From the NCBI GenBank assembly GCA_964372165.1, contig CAYJPT010000009.1:1-28382 (forward strand): DNA of 28,382 bases, given 5' to 3'. Source of the DNA: CAYJAD01 sp964372165 (lineage in GTDB: Bacteria > Desulfobacterota > Desulfovibrionia > Desulfovibrionales > Desulfovibrionaceae). Under the pieces are notes generated by a model. That model saw nothing but the letters and a program-made list of their open reading frames with translations. It searched no databases and had not been told where the DNA came from. Below, one piece after another: positions 15,061 through 22,043 of the stretch. The stretch's first letter is position 1. Each line of letters begins with the position of its first letter. The translations under genes and the position numbers were made by a program.

Positions 15061-16488
15061 TTAAAAATGTTCTTTCCTCTTGGAGGATGAAGGTATATCC
15101 ATGGCGGTGCGATATTTTGCAACGGTCCTACGTGCAATATTTACCTTTAAGGAATCCTTAAGCAACTCACCAATACGCTCATCGCTGAGAGGATTTTTGA
15201 GGTCTTCCTCACTAATAAATTTCTTAATAAGTGCTTTTACACTTTCTGAACCGACTTGACTGCCATCATCTAGCTCTAATGCACTATTAAAAAAGAACTT
15301 TAATTCAAAAGTGCCATGCGGAGTTGCCACATATTTATTTGACGTAATACGACTAACAGTAGACTCATGCATGGCTATATCATCTGCAATATCTTTGAGA
15401 ATTAAGGGTGCAAGCTGGGTAACACCTTGATCAAAAAAAGGTTTTTGATATTTAATTATACTTTCAACCACTTTATACAAAGTACGCTGCCTTTGATAAA
15501 GACTTTTAATAAGCCAAGACGCTGCACGCATTTTTTCAGAACAATATTCTTTCTCACCTTCTGGCAAGTGCGCTAAACTTTCATCTTGCAATGAGCTTGA
15601 AAGTTGCAAATGTGGTAAACCATCATCATTTAATATTATAACATAATCATCAGCATATTTATACACAAAAACATCAGGACTTACAAAAGTTGGCTCACCA
15701 CTACCAAAGGATGCTCCAGGTAAAGGTTCAAGAGATTGAATTATATCCAAATATTCTCTTAAATCTTCAAGGTCCAAATTATATTTGCGCAAAATTGGCT
15801 TGTACCTTTTGGCTTCAAGGTCTTCAAGATGTTCAGTAACTAAGGCAACCAAAATAGGGTCGCGATCATAGCGCAAACTACGTAGCTGAATCATAAGGCA
15901 TTCAGATGCACTACGTGCAGCTACACCTATTGGATCAAAAAATTGCACTACATTTAGCACTTCCTCAACGTCTGCCTCACTAACATCCAACATTTGAGAC
16001 ATATCTGTAAGACTTGCTTGTAAATATCCTACTGAGGAAAGATTTCCGATAATTACTTCGCCAATATCTTTTTGCTGACTACTTAATGATGATAGACGTA
16101 GTTGCCAAAGTAAATGTCCCTCAAGTGATGGTTTTTCGGCATAACGTGCTTCAAATGGACTTTGATCGTCCAAAGCTTCGTATTCTCGAGGTTGTAAATT
16201 GCGCGGAGTACTTGCAAATTCTCCAAGATAATCCTCCCAATCAGCCTCTTTTGCAAGTTCTTTGTCATAAACTTGCTCTTCAGTCTTTGTGCTACGCAGC
16301 TCATGGTCTTCACCATCAAAATTATCGTCAAAGCCTTCTTCAAGAAAAGGATTTTCCAAAAGTTCATTTTGAACAGTTTCCACTAACTCTAAACGTGAAA
16401 GCTGTAAAAGTTTGATGGCTTGCTGTAACTGTGGTGTCATCACCAATTGTTGAGCAAGTTTCATTTGTTGCCGTAGCTCAAATGCCAT
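15061..16488 (-). CDS. rpoN: RNA polymerase sigma-54 factor
   Basis: RpoN directs transcription from -24/-12 promoters with ATP-dependent enhancer-binding activators. The 475-residue protein is complete. Region I at 1-50 carries QQMKLAQQLVMTPQLQQAIKL and LLENPFLEE. The acidic region II covers about 51-130. The core-binding and DNA-binding domains follow, with a helix-turn-helix segment near 365-390 (DIAMHESTVSRITSNKY). The RpoN box ARRTVAKYR is at 452-460. The start has an AAGGAT site. The common upstream neighbours lptA and lptB are not next to it; instead a 463-bp intergenic region containing a dispersed repeat is found. Confidence 0.97.
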   Translation of the reverse strand: MAFELRQQMKLAQQLVMTPQLQQAIKLLQLSRLELVETVQNELLENPFLEEGFDDNFDGEDHELRSTKTEEQVYDKELAKEADWEDYLGEFASTPRNLQPREYEALDDQSPFEARYAEKPSLEGHLLWQLRLSSLSSQQKDIGEVIIGNLSSVGYLQASLTDMSQMLDVSEADVEEVLNVVQFFDPIGVAARSASECLMIQLRSLRYDRDPILVALVTEHLEDLEAKRYKPILRKYNLDLEDLREYLDIIQSLEPLPGASFGSGEPTFVSPDVFVYKYADDYVIILNDDGLPHLQLSSSLQDESLAHLPEGEKEYCSEKMRAASWLIKSLYQRQRTLYKVVESIIKYQKPFFDQGVTQLAPLILKDIADDIAMHESTVSRITSNKYVATPHGTFELKFFFNSALELDDGSQVGSESVKALIKKFISEEDLKNPLSDERIGELLKDSLKVNIARRTVAKYRTAMDIPSSSKRKEHF

Positions 16489-16545
16489 ATAGCTTAATCC
16501 TTTTTATTTAATATTCGTGTGCTACGTTATATACGTAATGGCACT

Positions 16546-16561
16546 TACAAATATTGTGCCA
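16546..16561 (-). promoter_or_regulatory. Sigma-54-like promoter upstream of rpoN
   Basis: The minus strand reads TGGCACAATATTTGTA. This matches TGGCACRNNNNTTGCW at all defined bases except the -12 C, which is T. Spacing of the -24 and -12 elements is correct. It lies about 60 bp upstream of the rpoN start and would allow autoregulation. The missing -12 C is a serious defect, so the call is tentative. Confidence 0.3.
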
Positions 16562-16681
16562 TAAGCATGCTTAGTATGCAATACATAATGGTCCATTTTG
16601 TGCATTTAAAAACGAATATTGTCAATTTTGCGCCGCTGATTTCATATGACTTTTAACTAATGATATGCATGTTGTCTTATA

Positions 16682-16815
16682 AAAAAAGAGTACTGCATAA
16701 TTATTTTGAGGTCCATTTTACTAAAAATTGCAAAAAAATTTCATAGCAAAAAAATTACGATGCAGGACTAAAAGGCACAAAAATCCTCTGCACAGTGAAT
16801 TGTGCAGGAGTCTTA
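16682..16815 (+). repeat. Structured repeat family 1, copy D (short form)
   Basis: This is homologous to the left part of copy C. A left arm AGTACTGCAT (16689-16698) pairs with ATGCAGGACT (16760-16769) across an A+T-rich loop. Next comes CTAAAAGGCACAAAAATC, also in copies C and, diverged, A and B. The central hairpins are missing; the copy ends in the hairpin CTGCACA/TGTGCAG (16788-16807) and GAGTCTT. It contains no open reading frame and shows no clear target duplication. Confidence 0.7.
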
Positions 16816-16884
16816 AAAATGGATTTTTTTATAATAATTAACATTTTTTTATCGAATGATATAAGTGAACAATATTTTAAAACA

Positions 16885-16913
16885 TTGACACATTACTATA
16901 AGCCTGCAATATT
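16885..16913 (+). promoter_or_regulatory. Sigma-70-like promoter for the exported protein
   Basis: A perfect -35 box TTGACA (16885-16890) is followed after 17 bases by AATATT (16908-16913), a 4-of-6 -10 box. The expected transcript start is near 16920, leaving a leader of about 30 bases with the AAGGAG ribosome site of the gene at 16952. Confidence 0.45.
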
Positions 16914-16951
16914 TGAGTTGGAGAAATCCTACTAATGTTAAGGAGCATTAT

Positions 16952-17377
16952 ATGAAAAAAACAATCTTCGGCCTTTTATTAACCATGCTTATGGTATTTA
17001 GCATTGTAACTGTTGAGACAAGCCATGCTAAAGGGAGAAACCCCATCTCTGAGCTTACAGGTAAAGTTTGGGTAGACTCTGACATGAGCACTAAACTGGC
17101 ACTAATTTACGGAGTGGAGTGTGCCATAACCATGGAATATCTAACTGCAAAACATAAAGCAGAAAAAAATGGAGAAAGCACAGAACATACAAAAATTGTT
17201 GAGTCGCTTAATGCATTTCCTGAAAGTTGGATTCTTGTTTTTTCAGATGTTGAACGTCAAGACATAGTTAACGACATAGACAAATGGTATGCAGAAAACC
17301 CTGAAAAAATAGAACTTCCAGTATTTAAGGTGCTTTGGTATAATATTATGGAACCTAAATTAGAAAGCAAAAACTAA
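16952..17377 (+). CDS. Exported protein of unknown function
   Basis: I choose the ATG at 16952 (141 residues) because AAGGAG lies six bases upstream; the in-frame TTG at 16913 has no such site. Residues 1-26 form a signal peptide: KK, a hydrophobic core (IFGLLLTMLMVFSIVTV) and SHA-KG as a likely signal peptidase I site. The mature protein of about 115 residues is acidic and has no transmembrane segment or cysteine pair for a known fold (one Cys). It contains DIDKWYAENPEKIELPVFKV (about 109-128). I recall similar small periplasmic proteins in Deltaproteobacteria, but no function is known to me. The glycine-zipper lipoprotein follows 82 bp later and may be cotranscribed. Confidence 0.85.
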   Translation: MKKTIFGLLLTMLMVFSIVTVETSHAKGRNPISELTGKVWVDSDMSTKLALIYGVECAITMEYLTAKHKAEKNGESTEHTKIVESLNAFPESWILVFSDVERQDIVNDIDKWYAENPEKIELPVFKVLWYNIMEPKLESKN

Positions 17378-17459
17378 ATAAAATTATTTAATAATTAAAT
17401 CATTTTAGAGTATATATCTGTTTTTTTTTAAGGTTAACAATAATAAAAGAGGTAAAGAA

Positions 17460-17684
17460 ATGAAAAAAGTTATGATTGCAGGTGTTTTAGTACTTGCTTT
17501 ATCAAGCGGATGCACAAATATGTCTAGGACGCAACAAGGTACGCTAAGCGGTGCAGGGCTTGGTGCAGCCGCAGGTGCTGGCATAGCTGCCATAGCCGGC
17601 GGTTCTGTCGGATGGGGAGCGTTAGCTGGCGCAGGTGTTGGTGCATTAGCCGGTGCAGTTGTTAGCAAAGAAAGAAGGTGGTAA
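17460..17684 (+). CDS. Small glycine-zipper lipoprotein, OsmB-like
   Basis: This 74-residue protein begins with a lipoprotein signal (MKKVMIAGVLVLALSSGC), so Cys18 would be lipidated and the protein anchored in the outer or inner membrane. Residues about 28-67 are a glycine zipper: GAGLGAAAGAGIAAIAGG and then GWGALAGAGVGALAGAV, two membrane-like helices separated by a short turn. This architecture matches OsmB and other glycine-zipper 2TM proteins associated with envelope stress. Size and pattern give the family, not a specific function. An AGAGG site precedes the ATG. Structured repeat copy A begins 13 bp after the stop and may terminate transcription. Confidence 0.82.
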   Translation: MKKVMIAGVLVLALSSGCTNMSRTQQGTLSGAGLGAAAGAGIAAIAGGSVGWGALAGAGVGALAGAVVSKERRW

Positions 17685-17696
17685 ACACCTATATTT

Positions 17697-17912
17697 TATC
17701 TTAAGCGATACAGCTTAGCTGTATCGCTAGACAGATGACAAACCCCCTTTCGGGTGTTTGTGCCGCCTAAGGCAGACAAGCTGCCTTGGCAGTAAGGCAC
17801 GAAAATCATTCGTTTAACGGCGCAAGTGAATTGCGCTTACTCTTGATTTATCGGCTCGTGCTGACTTTGTCAGCACTCTGAGCGATACAGCTTAGCTGTA
17901 TCGCTTAAGATA
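17697..17912 (+). repeat. Structured repeat family 1, copy A (full length)
   Basis: This is a 216-bp element between the convergent lipoprotein and copA genes. It is bounded by 32-base near-perfect inverted repeats starting TATCTTAAGCGATACAG. An identical 25-base palindrome (arms AGCGATACAGCT and AGCTGTATCGCT) occurs at 17704-17728 and 17881-17905. Between them lie four hairpins: ACAAAC/GTTTGT (about 17738-17761); GTGCC[AAGGCAG/CTGCCTT]GGCAC (17760-17800); AAATCA/TGATTT around GCGCAA/TTGCGC (17803-17849); and an 8-bp perfect GTGCTGAC-TTT-GTCAGCAC (17858-17876). It encodes no protein. It could end transcription from both sides. Confidence 0.88.
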
Positions 17913-17953
17913 ATTAACAAAAAATATAATTCTTATATCTTTTTTAATACAAT

Positions 17954-20329
17954 CTAAAAAATACTTTTTTGCTTTGCACGCAAACGTAAAGCATTGCCCA
18001 CCACGGTTAAAGAACTCAAACTCATACTTGCTGCCGCAAACATAGGATTTAAACTCAATCCCCACGGAATATATAATATCCCAGCAGCAACAGGTATCAA
18101 AATGATGTTATATGCAAAGGCCCAAAAAAGATTTTGCTTAATGGTGCGCATTACAGCATGACTTAGTTTATAAGCACTTGCTACATGTGCAACATCACTT
18201 TGCATTAAAACCATATCCGCCGACTGCATAGCAATGTCAGTACCAGCACCAATGGCAATGCCAACATCTGCACGTGCTAAAGCCGGAGCATCGTTTATAC
18301 CATCACCCACCATAATAACAACATGCCCATCTTGTTGTAGAGAGCGTATTTTACCTTCTTTTTCCTCAGGCATAACTTCTGCCATGATTTCCTTAATGCC
18401 CACTTGTTCTTGTACTGTGCTTGCTGTTATTGCATTATCGCCAGTAAGCATAAACACATTTAAACCAAGTGAGTGTAATTGCTTTACAGCTTGAGCACTA
18501 CTTGGTTTTATGCTGTCCGCTACTGCTATAAGACCTAGTAAAGTCTCATTTTTTACAAAATACAGCACAGTCTTACCTTGAGCGCTTAAGTTGCTATCTT
18601 CTTCCTCCAAGGGATTATCTATGCTCTCATATGCAAGATACCTTGAGTTGCCTGCTGCATAAACATCTTCACCCTGTTTAGCTTGCAATCCGAGACCAGG
18701 TATTTGCTTAAATTCACTAAAATCTTCTACAGCAATCAAATCAAAATCTTTTTGAATGGCTTCTTCAACAATTGCCTTACCTAGTGGATGTTCAGAAAGA
18801 CGCTCAAGACTTGCCGCAAAACGCAAGAGGTCATCTTCTTGCCCTGCCTGTAAGCTTATAATATCTGTAACTTTAGGCTTTCCATAGGTAATAGTACCTG
18901 TTTTATCAAGCACCACAGTGTCAGCAGCTTGTACTCGCTCTACAGCTGCAGCAGATTTAAACAAAATTCCACGTTCAGCCCCTATGCCTGTTCCCACCAT
19001 AATGGCAGTAGGAGTTGCAAGACCCAAAGCACAAGGGCAAGAAATTACCAATACTGAAATTGCCGTAGACATGGCAAACTCTAAACCATAACCAGACACT
19101 ATCCAGCAAATAAAACTTAGTACAGAAATAGCTATAATGACAGGAACAAATACGGCACTTATACGATCTGCCAGTCTGGCAATGGGTGCTTTACTGCCAA
19201 GAGCATCATCGACAAGGCGAATAATACGCGCCAAAGTAGTTTGCTCCCCTACTCCGGTGACACGCATCTGAAAGTAGCCTGATGTACTTACAGTTGCTCC
19301 AATCACCTTATGTCCAACTAATCTCTCCACAGGCAAGCTTTCACCAGTGATGGCAGATTCATCTATAAAAGCAGACCCTTGAATAATAATACCATCAGCA
19401 GCTATACTTTGCCCACTGTGTACTATTAAAATATCATCCTTTATCACCTCATGGGTAGGAATGGTGATTTCTTGACCGTTTCGCAAGCAAATTGCAGTTG
19501 TTGGAGCAAGGCGTGTCAATTTATCAATGGCCTGTGAAGCACGTCCCCGCGCTCTTGACTCAAAATATTTACCAAGCCCTATTAAAGCTAAAATCATACC
19601 TGCTGAGTCAAAATAAAGATTATTGCCCCAGTATAAAATTACCAATATTTCAGAAGTAAAATACATTCGCATTAAGGCATAAAAGCCAAACAAAGCTGCG
19701 GCTGCAGAGCCTAGCCCAACCAATGTATCCATATTGGGACTTTTATCTAAAGCTGCATTTAAACCTGAGCGAAAAATATTTCGATTTACATAAAGTATTG
19801 GTAAGCAAAGCAATAGCTGCACAAATGCCAGCAGAAGCAAGTTATCAGCCCCACGTAAAATTGCTGGTAGCGGCAATGAAGCCATCTCTCCCATAGCAAT
19901 ATACATAAGCAATGATGCCAAGATAAGAGATATTTTCAAACTTGCTGGCATGGGTTCTGAAATATCTTGTACATCTTCTGCCTTTAATGCAGGAGAATTT
20001 AATTGTTCAGCTTTTTTTTCTATTATGTTTTTTGTATCAGCAGGTGCAGTATTTATTGGTTGTTTTGAAATATCTTGCATATTTGGGATAAGCAATGTAG
20101 GGGCAGCTGCTGCATCTTTTTGAGGATATGCTTTATAGCCGGCTTGCTCCATAGTATGAACAATCTTTTGCACATCTAGTATTTGTTCATCAAACTCCAC
20201 ACGCATGGTCTTGCGCAAAACATTTACATCCACTTGCTTGATGCCATCTATGGCACCAAGTATTTTTTTTACTCGCCCCTCACAATTGGTGCAGTGGATA
20301 TTTTCTGTATTAAAAGACTGCATTTGCAT
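17954..20329 (-). CDS. copA: Cu(I)-exporting P1B-type ATPase
   Basis: CopA pumps Cu(I) out of the cytoplasm at the expense of ATP. The 791-residue protein starts with one heavy-metal-binding domain (Cys13 and Cys16 in HCTNCEGR) and a linker to about 130. Eight membrane helices follow. Motifs: TGES actuator 328-331, CPC metal site 431-433 in helix 6 (ISCPCALGLATPT), phosphorylated Asp475 in DKTGT, His514-Pro515 in SEHPLGKA, then GDGINDAPAL. Helix 7 has YN (FAYNIILIP) and helix 8 has MSLSS, the combination that marks Cu(I) (P1B-1) pumps. Start: ATG with a GAGGT site, just upstream of a second ATG. It is monocistronic, divergent from hypA. A short inverted repeat ATCATT/AATGAT at 20343-20359 could be an operator. 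Confidence 0.96.
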   Translation of the reverse strand: MQMQSFNTENIHCTNCEGRVKKILGAIDGIKQVDVNVLRKTMRVEFDEQILDVQKIVHTMEQAGYKAYPQKDAAAAPTLLIPNMQDISKQPINTAPADTKNIIEKKAEQLNSPALKAEDVQDISEPMPASLKISLILASLLMYIAMGEMASLPLPAILRGADNLLLLAFVQLLLCLPILYVNRNIFRSGLNAALDKSPNMDTLVGLGSAAAALFGFYALMRMYFTSEILVILYWGNNLYFDSAGMILALIGLGKYFESRARGRASQAIDKLTRLAPTTAICLRNGQEITIPTHEVIKDDILIVHSGQSIAADGIIIQGSAFIDESAITGESLPVERLVGHKVIGATVSTSGYFQMRVTGVGEQTTLARIIRLVDDALGSKAPIARLADRISAVFVPVIIAISVLSFICWIVSGYGLEFAMSTAISVLVISCPCALGLATPTAIMVGTGIGAERGILFKSAAAVERVQAADTVVLDKTGTITYGKPKVTDIISLQAGQEDDLLRFAASLERLSEHPLGKAIVEEAIQKDFDLIAVEDFSEFKQIPGLGLQAKQGEDVYAAGNSRYLAYESIDNPLEEEDSNLSAQGKTVLYFVKNETLLGLIAVADSIKPSSAQAVKQLHSLGLNVFMLTGDNAITASTVQEQVGIKEIMAEVMPEEKEGKIRSLQQDGHVVIMVGDGINDAPALARADVGIAIGAGTDIAMQSADMVLMQSDVAHVASAYKLSHAVMRTIKQNLFWAFAYNIILIPVAAGILYIPWGLSLNPMFAAASMSLSSLTVVGNALRLRAKQKSIF

Positions 20330-20762
20330 AAATTACCTCGTAATCATTTAATGAATGATCATATTAATTGTTGAAATATCTTAAGCTTAAAAACATCGTA
20401 ATATATTCATATGATTAACCTTATAGTGCTAACAGCTAAATTACAAAAATTCAAATGACAAGTTTATGCTATGATGAAAAAATTATTCAGGCAACTTATT
20501 AAATAAGAGTCCTGCACAATTACTTTTTCAGTATAATTTTGTGAAAATTGAAAAAAGTTTTCAAAACAAAAAATTTATAGTGCAGGACTAAAAGACACGA
20601 AAATCAATCGCTTAACGGCACAAGTAAATTGTGCCTACTCTTGATTTATCGGTCGCATTGACTGCTGCCAACGCGCCATAAGACTCCGCACAATGAATTG
20701 TGCAGGAGTCTTTAAATACTACCCACTAGACCTTTAGCTAATTTTTTTGTATCATTACAAAT
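20330..20762. other. Divergent intergenic region, copA / hypA
   Basis: The 433-bp gap between the divergent copA and hypA genes contains the short inverted repeat at 20343-20359 near the copA ribosome site and then about 145 bp of A+T-rich DNA where I see nothing definite. Structured repeat copy C at 20504-20715 follows, then 47 bp before hypA. I see no clear CueR-type long-spacer promoter with an inverted repeat. The copper regulator, if any, is not encoded here. Confidence 0.55.
20504..20715 (+). repeat. Structured repeat family 1, copy C (hybrid form)
   Basis: The left part matches copy D: arm AGTCCTGCAC (20508-20517) pairs exactly with GTGCAGGACT (20580-20589) across an A+T-rich loop. 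The middle part matches copies A and B: AAATCAA/TTGATTT (20601-20647) around GGCACAA-GTAAA-TTGTGCC (20617-20635). The GTGCTGAC hairpin of A and B is replaced by unrelated sequence. The end is a palindrome, arms AGACTCCGCACAAT and ATTGTGCAGGAGTCT (20681-20711). The element lies 47 bp upstream of hypA and may affect its promoter or leader. Confidence 0.8.
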
Positions 20763-21113
20763 ATGCACGAAATGTCAATAGCAGAAAGTATCATGAATAT
20801 TGTGGCAGACGAGATGAAAAAACATAACTGCACCACACTTTTAAAAGTACAGGTGCGCTACGGTGCTTTGTCTCAAGTAGTACCGGAGTCATTGCAATTT
20901 TGCTTTGACGCCATATTAAAAGAAAGCGCATACCCAAATGCAAAACTTGAATTGGAAGAAGTGCCAATATTACTGCGTTGCGGGGAATGTAATGAAGTTT
21001 TTACTCCTGCGCATGAAGATGTATATGTTCCATGCCCCATATGTTCTATGCACATTGGACATAGCGTTGAACAGGGTAAGGAGTTATATGTCCAGCATAT
21101 TGATGCAGAATAG
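20763..21113 (+). CDS. hypA: Hydrogenase nickel-insertion protein HypA
   Basis: HypA delivers Ni(II), with HypB, to the large subunit of [NiFe]-hydrogenase. The 116-residue protein begins MHEMS, in which His2 and the N-terminus bind nickel; this fixes the start. The zinc site has two CxxC pairs: Cys73/Cys76 (CGEC) and Cys91/Cys94 (CPIC). No normal Shine-Dalgarno is visible before the ATG. A TATCAT sequence (20750-20755) with TAGACC 17 bases upstream could be a promoter that gives a very short leader. hypB follows 56 bp downstream. No hydrogenase structural gene or hypCDEF is in the window, so the target enzyme is encoded elsewhere. Confidence 0.95.
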   Translation: MHEMSIAESIMNIVADEMKKHNCTTLLKVQVRYGALSQVVPESLQFCFDAILKESAYPNAKLELEEVPILLRCGECNEVFTPAHEDVYVPCPICSMHIGHSVEQGKELYVQHIDAE

Positions 21114-21169
21114 TAAACAACCACGCTACACAGTTTTTAAATAACTTAGATTTTTATAAAGGATAGAAG

Positions 21170-21829
21170 ATGGAAATTTCAGTTGTACGCAATGTACTTG
21201 AAGCCAATGAAAAAATAGCACAAGAGTTGCGTGAACTCTTTTCTAAACACAATATATTAGTTCTAAACTTGATAAGCTCCCCCGGCGCAGGTAAAACTTC
21301 TTTGCTTGAAAGAACGCTTACAGATTTGCGCTCAGAGTTTCGCATGGCCGTTATTGAGGGTGACTTGCAAACAGACAATGATGCACGCCGTGTTGCAGCC
21401 ACAGGGGCTAAGGCCGTGCAAATAAATACTGATGGTGGCTGCCACCTTGATAGTAAAATGATACGAGATGCATTAGCATCATTTGATTTAAATGAAATAG
21501 ACATTCTTTTTATTGAAAATGTTGGTAATTTAGTATGCCCTGTAGAATTTGACTGTGGCGAACATGCCAAAATTGCACTCTTAAGTGTAACTGAAGGTGA
21601 CGATAAACCCGAAAAATATCCATTATTGTTTAACCTTTCTCAGGCCATGGTTCTTAATAAAATAGATCTGCTACCTTATGTAGATTTTGATGTAACACGA
21701 GCCAAAGAATTTTCCACAAAGCTTAACAAAAATTTACCAATTTTTGAGCTGTCATGCCGTAGTGGTGATGGATTAAACAGCTGGTATGATTGGCTAAAAA
21801 ATGCATTTAAACAGCGTTTCCTTAAATAA
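21170..21829 (+). CDS. hypB: Hydrogenase nickel-insertion GTPase HypB
   Basis: HypB is a dimeric SIMIBI GTPase that drives nickel transfer with HypA. The 219-residue protein has the P-loop SSPGAGKTS (36-44), the metal-site Cys91-His92 in GGCHLD, Cys123 in IENVGNLVCP, and the base-binding LNKID near residue 163. It lacks the N-terminal CxxCGC and His-rich stretch found in E. coli and Rhizobium HypB, so it is the short form without a nickel-storage tail. An AAGGAT site precedes the ATG. It forms an operon with hypA; cydA starts 214 bp later with its own leader. Confidence 0.96.
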   Translation: MEISVVRNVLEANEKIAQELRELFSKHNILVLNLISSPGAGKTSLLERTLTDLRSEFRMAVIEGDLQTDNDARRVAATGAKAVQINTDGGCHLDSKMIRDALASFDLNEIDILFIENVGNLVCPVEFDCGEHAKIALLSVTEGDDKPEKYPLLFNLSQAMVLNKIDLLPYVDFDVTRAKEFSTKLNKNLPIFELSCRSGDGLNSWYDWLKNAFKQRFLK

Positions 21830-21934
21830 AGTCTTAAAAATTTATCAACAGGTGCATAAAATATGATTAGACTTACATTTGAATAAATTTTAAATTACTA
21901 ATATTAACCATTTACATATGTCTTTATTAATTTT

Positions 21935-21964
21935 TTCATAAATAGCTTGTCTTTTGTGTACAAT
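21935..21964 (+). promoter_or_regulatory. Candidate promoter for cydAB
   Basis: TTCATA (21935-21940) and TACAAT (21959-21964) are separated by 18 bases, with 4/6 and 5/6 matches to the sigma-70 boxes. An overlapping alternative is TTGTCT (21947) with TATTAA (21970). Either leaves a leader of about 70 bases before cydA. The region between hypB and this site is A+T-rich and otherwise featureless. Confidence 0.35.
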
Positions 21965-22043
21965 CTATGTATTAATTAGGAAAGATTATCAACTGCATGG
22001 TAAATCTTTGCGCATATTAAATTATTGCACAGTTGGAGGTCAT

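Larger units (their letters stand above)
16489..16951. other. Divergent intergenic region, rpoN / exported protein
   Basis: This 463-bp gap divides two divergent transcription units. It holds, from left to right, a sigma-54-like site on the minus strand (16546-16561), a perfect 12-bp palindrome TAAGCATGCTTA (16562-16573), a stretch of about 110 bp in which I see nothing, the structured repeat copy D (16682-16815), an A+T-rich spacer and a plus-strand sigma-70-like promoter. The stretch contains no open reading frame that looks genuine. Confidence 0.6.

Noticed and set aside
17405..17668. Alanine/proline-rich open reading frame on the minus strand
   Set aside because: It is the complement of the glycine-zipper lipoprotein; the low-complexity protein is a by-product of its GC-rich repeats.
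16682..20715. Repeat copies A, C and D as a CRISPR array or insertion sequence
   Set aside because: The copies are kilobases apart with genes between them, there are no regular spacers or cas genes, and none encodes a transposase. No target-site duplication could be recognised, so a mobile-element call is not made.
20763..21829. hypAB taken as evidence of a hydrogenase operon in the window
   Set aside because: No hydrogenase large or small subunit and no hypCDEF gene is present; downstream genes are cydAB.
21954..22043. Upstream in-frame start adding 30 residues to CydA
   Set aside because: The extension is atypical for CydA, lacks a ribosome site and overlaps the probable promoter; the ATG at 22044 has GGAGG at the right distance.
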